Assembly: GCA_963662525.1 (NCBI GenBank)
Contig: OY759717.1
Span: 3,410,001-3,474,000, forward strand
Direction: 5' to 3'
Length of the DNA: 64,000 nucleotides
DNA from: CAZSDU01 sp963662525
Lineage (GTDB): Bacteria; Bacteroidota; Bacteroidia; Bacteroidales; FEN-979
Both the position numbers and the translations under genes were made by a program. Position 1 is the first letter of the stretch. Every line of letters starts with the position of its first letter. Positions 54,236 through 62,717 of the stretch are shown piece by piece. The notes beneath the pieces were generated by a model. The model was not told where the DNA came from. It saw nothing but the letters and a program-made list of their open reading frames with translations, and did no database searches.

Positions 54236-56786
54236 CTTCTGTTTACTAATGGTGATGTTCTTCCCGTTTTCTGGTGAAGCACAAATTACCGGTGTAGTTA
54301 TTGTCAAAGGAAGAATAACCAATGCTGTTACCAATGAACCGTTACCGTTTGTAAATGTTGTTTTTGTAAAAACCAACACCGGGACTGTCACAGATATCGA
54401 CGGGAATTTCATCATTACAGGGAAAAAGTATTCCAATAAGATCCAAATTTCCTGTATGGGATTCGAAACTGTTGAATTACCATTTCTTCCCGGGCAACCC
54501 CAACCAATTAACATTCATTTGAAACCCCGGACCCAACAACTGAGTGAGGTTGTGGTGAAACCAACTAAAAGCCGCTATAGGAACAAAGATAATCCTGCCG
54601 TTGCCCTAATCGGCCAGGTTATAGCACACAAGGATGGAAACCGTAAGGAAAAACTGTACGCCTACAGTTATGAAAAATATGAAAAAACTCAATTCGCCCT
54701 AAGCAACCTCACCGAGAAATTCAAAAACCGCAAGGTTCTCAAGAAATTCAAATTCATTTTCAACAATGTTGACACAACAAAACTCAAGGGAAAAGAGATC
54801 CTGCCTTTATTCCTGAAGGAGACCCTCTCTGATTATTACTTTCAGAGATCGCCGGAGGCAAGCCGTGAGGTGATTAAGGCAAATAAAATGGTGACTTTCG
54901 AAGGATACCTCAATAATAAGGGAATGACAGAGTACATCAAATATATGTACCAGGATATCAATATCTATGATAATGACATTGCCTTTCTGACCAACAATTT
55001 TTTAAGTCCGATCGCTTCCAGCGCTCCTTCGTTTTACCGTTTTTTTATCATGGATACCGTTCTGGTTGACAGCATTCGTTGCTATAAAATGCTGTTTGCC
55101 CCCCGGAATAAAACCGACCTGTTGTTCCAGGGATTTCTTTTCATCACAGCAGACAGCAATTATGCAGTAAAAAAAATTGAAATTTCAATACCATCGGAAA
55201 TAAACCTGAACTGGGCGAAAGAGGTTAAAATCGTCCAGAATTTTTCAAATATCGGAAATGCCTGCTGGATGTTGACAAACGACATGATTGGCATCGATTT
55301 CGGACTGACAAAGGACAAACTTGGAATTTATGGAGAGCGTGCTGTTTCCTACAGGGATATCCTGTTAGACCTGCCAATTTCTGATACAATTATTCAACAT
55401 GATAACATAGTTGAGCTCGACAGTTCCAACTGGCGCGACGCAACCTATTGGGCGCTTCACCGGCATGATTCACTAACGAAGACCGAGAGTGGCACTTATG
55501 CAATGATCGACAGCGTAAAGCAGTTGCCGGTGTTTAAAAACGTTATGAACATCACCATGCTGCTTGTTGCCGGATACAGAAATCTCGGGTATTTTGAGAT
55601 AGGTCCAGTCAACACGTTTTACAGTTATAACCCGGTTGAAGGTTACCGTCTGCGTGTTGGCGGGCGGACCACTGATAAGTTCAGCAAGCGTGTCAACCTG
55701 GAAACTTACGTTGCTTATGGGTTTACTGACCAAAAAGTCAAATATTATCTGGGATCCACCTTTTCACTGACAAAGCGGTCGATATTTGAGTTCCCGGTAA
55801 AATCCCTCAGGGTGAGCATCCAGGATGAAACAAAAATCCCGGGGCAGGAGCTCCAATTCGTTCAGGAGGATAATTTCCTGCTCTCTTTCAAGCGTGGTGT
55901 CAACAACAAACTCTTTTACAACAAAACTTTCCGGCTCGAGCATCTCAACGAATTTAAAAACCATTTTTCATTCAATATCGCATACCAGTTCTTGCGCCAG
56001 CGGCCGGGCGGGGACCTCTATTTCAATAGCGTTGATTACCTTCAGCATACCAATGACCCCGACTATATCGATATTTCTGAAGTCGCGGTGACGCTGAGGT
56101 ACGCACCGAATGAACACTTCTACCAGGGAAAACAATACCGCATCCCCATGGCAAACAAGTACCCAGTAACACAACTTCAGCTGACCTACGGTTCAAAATT
56201 TCTGCAAAATGATTACGATTACCTAAATGTAAAACTCAGTGTAAGCAAACGCTTTTATCTTTCGGTACTGGGCTATACTGATGTCATTTTGGAGGGAGGG
56301 AAGATATTCGGTAAGGTTCCCTATCCATTGCTTTTCATACACCGGGCCAACCAGACCTACTCGTACCAGATTGCCTCCTATAACCTGATGAACTTCCTGG
56401 AATTTGTCAGCGATGAATATGTATCCCTGAACATAGACCATTGCTTCAACGGATTTTTCTTCAACAAGATACCACTGATAAAAAAGCTTAAGTGGAGGGA
56501 ATTTGTTGCGGCCAAGGTCCTTTTTGGGCGGCTGACAACTTTAAACAATCCCAGTGACAATCCTGACCTCTTCCGTTTTCCGGTTGATCCTTTCGGATTA
56601 CCCGGAGAAACTTCCGGGACTCCGGTAACTTTTGCCCTCAATGAAGGACCCTATGTAGAGGTGAGCGCCGGGATCGGAAACATACTGAAGTTATTCAGGG
56701 TTGAATTTGTTAATCGGCTGACTTATCTCGATCATCCCTTTGTGTCAAACTTCGGCATCAGGGTCAGATTTAAATTTGATTTCTAA
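54207..56786 (+). CDS. Outer-membrane DUF5686/carboxypeptidase-like-domain protein
   Basis: 859 residues from the ATG at 54207 (MKAGKQHLYNF), overlapping gtrA; an ATG at 54189 is also in frame. Signal peptide ends in SGEAQ. A carboxypeptidase-D-like regulatory domain (about 30-115) has GRITNAVTNEPLPFVNVVF, then a long DUF5686 beta-barrel. These are Bacteroidota outer membrane proteins of unknown function. Its position in an inositol-lipid operon is noteworthy, and it may help place such lipids or polysaccharide in the outer membrane (inference). Confidence 0.8.
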   Translation: MKAGKQHLYNFCLLMVMFFPFSGEAQITGVVIVKGRITNAVTNEPLPFVNVVFVKTNTGTVTDIDGNFIITGKKYSNKIQISCMGFETVELPFLPGQPQPINIHLKPRTQQLSEVVVKPTKSRYRNKDNPAVALIGQVIAHKDGNRKEKLYAYSYEKYEKTQFALSNLTEKFKNRKVLKKFKFIFNNVDTTKLKGKEILPLFLKETLSDYYFQRSPEASREVIKANKMVTFEGYLNNKGMTEYIKYMYQDINIYDNDIAFLTNNFLSPIASSAPSFYRFFIMDTVLVDSIRCYKMLFAPRNKTDLLFQGFLFITADSNYAVKKIEISIPSEINLNWAKEVKIVQNFSNIGNACWMLTNDMIGIDFGLTKDKLGIYGERAVSYRDILLDLPISDTIIQHDNIVELDSSNWRDATYWALHRHDSLTKTESGTYAMIDSVKQLPVFKNVMNITMLLVAGYRNLGYFEIGPVNTFYSYNPVEGYRLRVGGRTTDKFSKRVNLETYVAYGFTDQKVKYYLGSTFSLTKRSIFEFPVKSLRVSIQDETKIPGQELQFVQEDNFLLSFKRGVNNKLFYNKTFRLEHLNEFKNHFSFNIAYQFLRQRPGGDLYFNSVDYLQHTNDPDYIDISEVAVTLRYAPNEHFYQGKQYRIPMANKYPVTQLQLTYGSKFLQNDYDYLNVKLSVSKRFYLSVLGYTDVILEGGKIFGKVPYPLLFIHRANQTYSYQIASYNLMNFLEFVSDEYVSLNIDHCFNGFFFNKIPLIKKLKWREFVAAKVLFGRLTTLNNPSDNPDLFRFPVDPFGLPGETSGTPVTFALNEGPYVEVSAGIGNILKLFRVEFVNRLTYLDHPFVSNFGIRVRFKFDF

Positions 56787-56798
56787 AAGCAAATAGCG

Positions 56799-57557
56799 AT
56801 GAAAACAAAAGCACAGTTATTGATTTACAGGCTGATCCAGCCACTGGTAAAAATTCTTATCAGGATGCGGGTCACCCCCAACATGATCACGACCATCGGG
56901 TTTATACTCAACATCCTTGCGGCCATCGTGATGGTCTATGGCGCCGACCATGGTGTCAAAGGCGACCTTACCCCACTGGGATGGGGCGGGGCGCTGATCC
57001 TCTTTGCCGGATTTTTCGACATCCTCGACGGCCGCCTTGCCCGTGAAGGCAAGATGGAAACCCCGTATGGAGCCCTGTACGATTCTGTGCTCGATCGTTA
57101 CAGCGAACTGGTGATGTTTTTGGGGATATGTTATTTCCTTGTGGCCCATCATTATTTCCTGGGGTCGCTGTTTGGCTTTATCGCCCTCATTGGCTCAATG
57201 ATGGTGAGCTATATAAGGGCACGGTCGGAAGGTATCGGCGTGCAATGCAAGGGTGGTTTAATGCAGCGGCCGGAACGCATTGTCATAATCGGGGCTTCAG
57301 CCTTGGTTTGCGGAATTGTTTCCTACTGGTCGGGTGGCAATCAAAAGACCTTTGCTCCCTGGTTCTCCTTTGCCATCATTGAGACCATCTCCATATTTAT
57401 CTACCCATTGGTAGCCGTTGCTGTGCTTTCAAACATGACAGCCGTTCACCGGCTGATCCACAGCAAACATCAACTTGAAAAAGAACCTAAACCACCTGTC
57501 TGCCATGAAAACGAAATTCCTGATTCTGCTCCTTTGGGTTGGCTGCACCATGCCTAG
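56799..57557 (+). CDS. CDP-alcohol phosphatidyltransferase
   Basis: 252 residues with about six helices. The signature DG-x2-AR-x8-G-x3-D-x3-D is complete in DILDGRLAREGKMET...GALYDSVLDR (about 70-93), with both final Asp residues. This family joins CDP-diacylglycerol with an alcohol such as inositol phosphate. The context of inositol-phosphate synthase makes phosphatidylinositol phosphate synthesis the best guess. Ends 53 bases into the next gene. Confidence 0.85.
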   Translation: MKTKAQLLIYRLIQPLVKILIRMRVTPNMITTIGFILNILAAIVMVYGADHGVKGDLTPLGWGGALILFAGFFDILDGRLAREGKMETPYGALYDSVLDRYSELVMFLGICYFLVAHHYFLGSLFGFIALIGSMMVSYIRARSEGIGVQCKGGLMQRPERIVIIGASALVCGIVSYWSGGNQKTFAPWFSFAIIETISIFIYPLVAVAVLSNMTAVHRLIHSKHQLEKEPKPPVCHENEIPDSAPLGWLHHA

Positions 57558-58065
57558 CCTTGCGGAGAATGACGGCACCGGTAACCCAGCTGAAGACGGC
57601 AAATATCCTGTGCCTCTACTCAATGAAAAATTGCTGTTTTATGTCCAGCGCACCCATAACCGGAACACGGTGATTTATGAACTGAACTACCAGGCTGACG
57701 GAAACATTGATAAAAAGGAACCACTGCATCCGATGTGGATTCGCTATGAGGAAGGGGGAGGACGCAAAGATCTCTCCTTCATCCAGAACAGGGTTTACGG
57801 GTTGAATGTGAAGCAACTGGATAAAGATACCTGGCTGATGCAATTCAGATCGTACAATAAGCGGGTCATCTATCTGAGGAGGAACGAAAAGAACAATACT
57901 TTCAGGGCAATGATCAATATCAATGGCAAAATAGCAAATCTGACCAGTCTCTTTATCTGCTCAGTAACCAATTCAATGGGAATTCCGTCATCAGCGAAAT
58001 ACATTGATATCAGCGGAACTGATCCGGTTACAGGAGCAGTTGTGCTGGAAAGGGTAATTCCATAA
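57505..58065 (+). CDS. DUF4833 secreted protein
   Basis: 186 residues from the ATG at 57505 (MKTKFLILLLWVGC), overlapping the preceding gene by 53 bases; a TTG at 57475 is less likely. Signal peptide about 1-20 with a possible lipobox Cys14. The mature protein is beta-rich: PLLNEKLLFYVQRTHNRNTVI and YNKRVIYLRRNEK. DUF4833 is of unknown function, mainly in Bacteroidota and near phospholipid genes. It lies between the phosphotransferase and PAP2 genes. Confidence 0.7.
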   Translation: MKTKFLILLLWVGCTMPSLAENDGTGNPAEDGKYPVPLLNEKLLFYVQRTHNRNTVIYELNYQADGNIDKKEPLHPMWIRYEEGGGRKDLSFIQNRVYGLNVKQLDKDTWLMQFRSYNKRVIYLRRNEKNNTFRAMININGKIANLTSLFICSVTNSMGIPSSAKYIDISGTDPVTGAVVLERVIP

Positions 58066-58074
58066 TCCGGCATA

Positions 58075-59016
58075 ATGAAAAATAAAATTATGCTGCTAAC
58101 AAGGAATCTGCCTGGAGGAGCAGCCGCACTGGCGGCTGCATCGGTCGGCTACCTGCTCGTCATGTTTTTTTTGACCGGATTGAGACCCGAACACTGGGCC
58201 ATCATCCTGATCTTTAACATCCTTTTCTTTGCGGGGAAAGGAACGCGCAAGTTTATCCTTGGCTTTGCCATTTTCATTGTTTTCGCCATGTTCTATGATG
58301 GTATGCGGGCCTTCCCAAATTACTTATATCACACGGTTGACATTGCACCATTATACCACCTTGAAAAACAATTATTTGGAATAGAGACGCAATCAGGCAG
58401 ATTAACGCCCAATGAATTTTTCGCGGCCAATCACAATATACTGGCCGATTTAATGAGTGGGTTTTTCTATATCAATTGGATGCCCGTTCCACTTGCGTTT
58501 GCAGTTTACCTATACTTTACCAACCGTAAGTTGTTTTTGCATTTCTCCTTGACCTTCTTTCTTGTGAACTTGTTGGGGTTCATTATCTACTACGTTCATC
58601 CTGCTGCGCCACCCTGGTATGTAAGCCAATATGGCTTTGTGCTAAACCTTCATACCCCGGGCAGCGCGGCCGGATTAGCACGGTTTGACCAACTAATCCA
58701 TATGCATGTTTTCGACTCAATCTATACCAAGAATTCAAATGTTTTCGCTGCAATACCATCGCTGCACTGCGCTTACCCGGTTATCGTGCTTTACTATGGA
58801 ATAAAAGCCGGATGTGTACGCGCAAATTGGTTCTTCGGTCTGTTCATGGTGGGTATCTGGGTTTCAGCCATATATTCAGGCCATCACTATACTATTGATG
58901 TGATCCTTGGAATTTTTTGCGCACTGAACGGGATCTTTTTTTATGAAGTCATCTTCATGAACCAACCGAAATATAAAAACTTTATCATCAAGTATTTGCG
59001 AATAATAGAAAGTTGA
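58075..59016 (+). CDS. PAP2-superfamily lipid phosphatase or inositolphosphotransferase
   Basis: 313 residues with about six helices. The Aur1-like motifs are YVHPAAPPWYV (near 175), AIPSLHCAYPVIV (near 225) and SGHHYTIDVILG (near 264), with active-site His residues present, resembling the yeast inositol-phosphorylceramide synthase and Bacteroides PI-phosphate phosphatase. It either hydrolyses phosphatidylinositol phosphate or transfers phosphoinositol to ceramide. Terminal gene of the inositol-lipid cluster; a short TetR gene follows. Confidence 0.8.
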   Translation: MKNKIMLLTRNLPGGAAALAAASVGYLLVMFFLTGLRPEHWAIILIFNILFFAGKGTRKFILGFAIFIVFAMFYDGMRAFPNYLYHTVDIAPLYHLEKQLFGIETQSGRLTPNEFFAANHNILADLMSGFFYINWMPVPLAFAVYLYFTNRKLFLHFSLTFFLVNLLGFIIYYVHPAAPPWYVSQYGFVLNLHTPGSAAGLARFDQLIHMHVFDSIYTKNSNVFAAIPSLHCAYPVIVLYYGIKAGCVRANWFFGLFMVGIWVSAIYSGHHYTIDVILGIFCALNGIFFYEVIFMNQPKYKNFIIKYLRIIES

Positions 59017-59017
59017 C

Positions 59018-59037
59018 AAAAACAAACGTTAGTTTTT
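59018..59037. promoter_or_regulatory. Near-palindrome before the short TetR gene
   Basis: AAAAACAAACGTTAGTTTTT is a 20-base inverted repeat with one mismatched pair, 23 bases upstream of the ATG at 59061. It is a candidate operator. Confidence 0.35.
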
Positions 59038-59060
59038 TATTGTAACATACAGGTCGTTTA

Positions 59061-59447
59061 ATGACAACAGAGGAAAAAATTCTGGATGCCAGCAATTTCA
59101 TATTTCTTCAATATGGATATCATGGTACAACAATTCAAAAAATTGCAAAGAGGGCAGAAGTTGGCAAGTCAATGGTACATTACTACTTTCGCTCGAAGGA
59201 TAATTTATATAGGTTGGCCATAAAGAATGTGATAGATTTACTGTTAAATTCAGATGAAGCCGATGCTGCAATCAATGTAACTTCTGCAAACTTAATGTGG
59301 TTAATAGCAACTGAGCTTCATAATAATAAAGTTATTTTCCTTCAAATTATTGATAAATTATATCCCCAGGACATGTCAAGAATTATAAACATGTTTGACA
59401 GAATTTCAGGCAATGTTTGCAAACAACTTGACATGAATATCAAATGA
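59061..59447 (+). CDS. Short TetR-family regulator
   Basis: 128 residues with the N-terminal helix-turn-helix (about 10-50; HGTTIQKIAKRAEVGKSMVHYYF). Typical members have 190-210 residues, so the ligand domain is shortened at the C-terminus; no frameshift is visible in the last codons. It may be truncated or a compact variant. It lies between the inositol-lipid genes and the Rrf2 gene. Confidence 0.65.
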   Translation: MTTEEKILDASNFIFLQYGYHGTTIQKIAKRAEVGKSMVHYYFRSKDNLYRLAIKNVIDLLLNSDEADAAINVTSANLMWLIATELHNNKVIFLQIIDKLYPQDMSRIINMFDRISGNVCKQLDMNIK

Positions 59448-59482
59448 TAGTTGAGTCTTTCTTTTTTACTTCTTAAATTTAT

Positions 59483-59498
59483 TGTGAAATGTTTCACA
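59483..59498. promoter_or_regulatory. Crp/Fnr-like palindrome upstream of the Rrf2 gene
   Basis: TGTGAAATGTTTCACA is TGTGA-N6-TCACA, the classic Crp/Fnr-family operator (also like the DNR or HcpR nitrosative regulators), and is perfectly symmetric (TGTGAAA-TG-TTTCACA). It lies 58 bases upstream of the Rrf2 ATG and so could control the Rrf2-NOR transcript. It may alternatively be a site for the Rrf2 protein itself. Confidence 0.55.
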
Positions 59499-59555
59499 TG
59501 ATAATAAATTCATTATTTTCGCATTCCAGTAATTACTACCAAAAGGTATCATATT

Positions 59556-59984
59556 ATGATTCTCAAGAAGACCACTGAATATGCCCTTAGCGTCCTTGCC
59601 TTTATGGCGACCAGGAATGAAGAGATGTATCCGGCTGAATACCTTTATGATGAACTTAAAATTCCCAGACACTACTTGCGCCGCTTGTTGACTGATCTGA
59701 CAAAAAAAGGATTTATCGTCAGTTCACGTGGACGGAATGGCGGGTTCATCTTTGCCAGAGAATTGGCAACAATCAACTTTATCCAGGTGATCGAAGCAAT
59801 GGAAGGCCCGGAAGCTATGAACACATGCCTGCTGGGTTTCACGGCATGCATTCTTGATCATCCTTGTGCCATGCATGATCTGTGGACTGAGGCACGTTCA
59901 AATATGATCGAAACGCTCACAAAAACATCATTTGTTGACCTTAAGGATAAATATCAGCGAGATATAGAGACGCAAACCACATAG
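59556..59984 (+). CDS. Rrf2-family (NsrR/IscR-like) regulator
   Basis: 142 residues. Winged-helix DNA-binding domain (about 1-70; KKTTEYALSVLAFMA). Three cysteines are spaced C-x6-C-x5-C in CLLGFTACILDHPC (about 90-103), the ligand pattern for an iron-sulfur cluster in NsrR-type NO sensors. It is 73 bases before the CoxII-like and NOR-like genes, so it probably represses them until NO destroys its cluster. Confidence 0.85.
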   Translation: MILKKTTEYALSVLAFMATRNEEMYPAEYLYDELKIPRHYLRRLLTDLTKKGFIVSSRGRNGGFIFARELATINFIQVIEAMEGPEAMNTCLLGFTACILDHPCAMHDLWTEARSNMIETLTKTSFVDLKDKYQRDIETQTT

Positions 59985-60057
59985 AACGTAACACGCCACA
60001 AAACCAATAAGAAGCATTATCACTTTTAATCAATTTCATTCACTAAAAACATCAATT

Positions 60058-60624
60058 ATGATCGACTCAACTGTTGTGTTAAACGGCCAGACGCTGGCCT
60101 ACACATGTTATTGTCTTGCTATCCTGCTCGTTATGGGATGGTTCGGCTACAAAATTACCCGGCCTGGTAAGGATAACAAGATCGCGAATGCGCTTTTTTA
60201 TTCATTCACCGCGATGTTAGTGGTGCTGGGTGTCTCCCTGCATATCGTAACCTTCAACACCATTCCTTGGGCACCCATGGATTTGAACCGTGCTGAGATC
60301 AAGGCCGATAAGCTTTTTAATATTACCATTGAGAAGCACAAATTCACCCTGCCAGAGCCAACGTTAAACATCAATTGCAACGAGAAGGTTCTCTTTTCTG
60401 TCCTTTCCCACGACCTAACCTATGGCTTCGGACTTTTTCGCCAGGACAATTCAATGATGTTCCAGATGCAGGTCGTCCCCGGCCATGCAAATGACATCCT
60501 GTGGGTATTCGACAAACCGGGGACTTATACGATCCGATCTACGGAATATTCCGGCCCTGATGGTTGGAACATCGTCCTGAAGGATGCAGTTGTAGTATCC
60601 TGCAATACAACGGCAAACAATTAA
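60058..60624 (+). CDS. CuA-less cytochrome oxidase subunit II-like protein
   Basis: 188 residues with two N-terminal helices (about 15-30, 45-65) and a cupredoxin domain. Relative to CuA proteins the metal residues are lost: SHDLTYGF has Tyr122 at the first His position, STEYSGPDGWNI has Ser161 and Ser165 at the two Cys positions, Gly169 at the His and Ile172 at the Met. So no CuA center can form; the domain likely serves as a docking unit for an electron donor. It pairs with the catalytic subunit 33 bases downstream. Confidence 0.8.
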   Translation: MIDSTVVLNGQTLAYTCYCLAILLVMGWFGYKITRPGKDNKIANALFYSFTAMLVVLGVSLHIVTFNTIPWAPMDLNRAEIKADKLFNITIEKHKFTLPEPTLNINCNEKVLFSVLSHDLTYGFGLFRQDNSMMFQMQVVPGHANDILWVFDKPGTYTIRSTEYSGPDGWNIVLKDAVVVSCNTTANN

Positions 60625-60657
60625 TCAACCGGTTATAAACTATAAAAACACATCAAT

Positions 60658-62280
60658 ATGAACTTTTTACAAACATTAATGAAGGGTGAACAATCCTTGT
60701 TCAAACCAGACAGCCTAACCCCAATGCAAAAGCTTACACTCCGGTTTGTTGTGGTAGGGCTGGTCTATTATGCCTTTGCCGTTATTGAAGGAATGATCAT
60801 GCGTATTTATGAAATTCAGCCAATTCCGCAGATTTCAACAAACCAGTTTTTCGCCATCATGACCGCCCATCCATTGGTTGGTATTTTCGGTTCTACCTAT
60901 TCCATCGTATTCGGGGCCTTCCTGTTTCTGGTCCCTTTCCTGATGAAAAAACCATTGTGGAGTATCAAACTTGGAAACTGGAACATGTGGCTCATCGCCA
61001 TCGGGACCTTCATGTTTTGGTTCTCGGGATTTTTAACCCATTATGCTCCATTATATACCTTATATTGGCCATTACCAGTTGATTTCACGCAATTCAGCGT
61101 TGTGGGTGGTATCTTTTTTATCCTCGGAATAGCACTGGTAATGCTCGGAACAGTATTTTTCGTTATCAATATTTTCGCCACCATTACTTATACCCCGGAA
61201 GGATGGGATAAACAACCAAGTGGTGCTTTGATTGCATCAGCACTCGGCGTAAGCGGGCTGAAAAACCTTTTTTCCAAAAACAAGAAGGAACACCTTGTTT
61301 CACTCCCAGTTGCTGCAATTGCCAGGGGTACCGTAGATGTTGCTCTGAATGCAGGAATTATCCTTTTCACCGGAGTGCTCATCCTGGTTTACATGGTATT
61401 TAATCTGTTCGGCTTGAGTCTTAAAGATACAGCTATTGATGCCCTGTTATACAAAAATTGGTTCTGGTGGGGGCTTGACCTGGTAGCTGACGGTCTGGTG
61501 CTGATTTTTGTCGCCGGAACCTGGTACCTGCTTGCAACACTGATCACCGGGAAAAAACTTTTCATGGAAAACATTGCCCGTACAGCCTTGCTGGTTGAAT
61601 TGGTGGTTTCATGGACTGTTTGGTCACATCATCTCCTTTCGGATCAGGCGCAGCCAGGGTTCTTAAAAGTACTCTCCGGTGAAATGGTTACTGCATTGGA
61701 ACTGATCACCCAGGGATTGGCTTTCTTTATCACCCTTGCCACATTGTGGAGCGCTCGTCCATTGAAGATGACCAACCCGCTGAAATTCCTGCTGGGTGGA
61801 TTACTTGGATTTGCACTTGCTGTCCCAGCCGGGATTATGCAAGCCGATATCGGTTTGAACAGGATTCTACACAACACTCAATGGGTCATCGGCCCCCATG
61901 TACATGTTGCCATTCTAGTTGGATTGGCCATGACCCTTTACTCGGCAATCTACTTCCTTTTCCCGATCCTTACCAATGGTGCCCAACTGTTCAGCCAGAA
62001 ACTGGCAAACTTTCACTTCTGGTGCCAGCTTATCGGCGGTATTGGAATGGGAGCATTCATGGGAATGGCCGGATTGCATGGAATGCTTCGCCGTTCCCTG
62101 TATGTAAATGGTGAATTCAACACATATATGGTGTTGGCAGGATTGTCAGGTGCGCTATTGTTGGTTGGTTTCCTGGCCTTTTTCTATAATATCGTAATGA
62201 GTCTGGGCATCAACGGGGTGATTGGCATCTTTATGCCATCCAGACTCAAAACCAAAGATTTGTTGCCGACAAATGCATAG
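60658..62280 (+). CDS. Heme-copper oxidoreductase catalytic subunit, NO reductase-like
   Basis: 540 residues, about 12-14 helices. Low-spin heme ligand His71 (TAHPLVGIFG), metal-site pair His324-His325 (VWSHHLLSD), and heme ligands His405, His414 and His416 (HNTQWVIGPHVH) are in place. The site of the first CuB or FeB histidine, HxWVEG in NOR, is DLVADG, with Asp274 for the His and Asp278 near the NOR Glu. Glu348 in ALEL matches the NOR-conserved Glu after the HH pair. These substitutions fit the recently named NOR-type heme-copper families with unusual ligands. NO-related genes around it favour NO reduction. Enzymatic class is inferred. Confidence 0.75.
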   Translation: MNFLQTLMKGEQSLFKPDSLTPMQKLTLRFVVVGLVYYAFAVIEGMIMRIYEIQPIPQISTNQFFAIMTAHPLVGIFGSTYSIVFGAFLFLVPFLMKKPLWSIKLGNWNMWLIAIGTFMFWFSGFLTHYAPLYTLYWPLPVDFTQFSVVGGIFFILGIALVMLGTVFFVINIFATITYTPEGWDKQPSGALIASALGVSGLKNLFSKNKKEHLVSLPVAAIARGTVDVALNAGIILFTGVLILVYMVFNLFGLSLKDTAIDALLYKNWFWWGLDLVADGLVLIFVAGTWYLLATLITGKKLFMENIARTALLVELVVSWTVWSHHLLSDQAQPGFLKVLSGEMVTALELITQGLAFFITLATLWSARPLKMTNPLKFLLGGLLGFALAVPAGIMQADIGLNRILHNTQWVIGPHVHVAILVGLAMTLYSAIYFLFPILTNGAQLFSQKLANFHFWCQLIGGIGMGAFMGMAGLHGMLRRSLYVNGEFNTYMVLAGLSGALLLVGFLAFFYNIVMSLGINGVIGIFMPSRLKTKDLLPTNA

Positions 62281-62292
62281 CTCATTTCCAGG

Positions 62293-62337
62293 TTAAAAAA
62301 AAAGCTGCCTCACGATAACCGGGGTGGCTTTTTTTTT
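62293..62337. terminator. Bidirectional terminator between the NOR-like and DsrE genes
   Basis: AAAAGCTGCCTC (62300-62311), loop ACGATAACC, GGGGTGGCTTTT (62321-62332), 12 pairs counting G-U, with A-run upstream and T-run downstream, so it can work on both strands for the convergent genes. Confidence 0.75.
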
Positions 62338-62350
62338 GCGGTAATTTCGG

Positions 62351-62704
62351 TTAAAATGTCAGCGTTTTGTCACTATCCAGCGTCCATTGGACCAATTCTT
62401 TCATGGTACTGAGTTCGGTGCCATCAATAAGCGACAGATCCTTCATTCCTCTGGCTTCTGCACAGGAACCACAGATTTTAACTTTTCCACCTTTCAATAG
62501 CACCGATTTAATCATCCTTTCAATATTATAATAACCCTGGGGCGTGTTTTGGTTGGGCAATGCAGCAGTTGCAGCATCGGCCATCAGAAAAATACGGACT
62601 TCAGCGGTTTCATCTTCTTTCTGGATGGTCATTGCCATGCGCAGCGCATTGTAGGCTTTCTCCGTGCCGTAAGGGGCGTCGTTGATGATAAACAGGATTT
62701 TCAT
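62351..62704 (-). CDS. DsrE/DsrF-family protein
   Basis: 117 residues, a full-length DsrE fold starting MKILFIINDAPYGTEKAYNALR. KICGSCAEARG (about 77-87) has the conserved Cys pair; such proteins carry sulfur atoms or act in redox control. Cytosolic, no signal peptide. Next to a periplasmic paralogue, 13 bases downstream. Confidence 0.85.
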   Translation of the reverse strand: MKILFIINDAPYGTEKAYNALRMAMTIQKEDETAEVRIFLMADAATAALPNQNTPQGYYNIERMIKSVLLKGGKVKICGSCAEARGMKDLSLIDGTELSTMKELVQWTLDSDKTLTF

Positions 62705-62717
62705 GGGGGAGTAGTTG

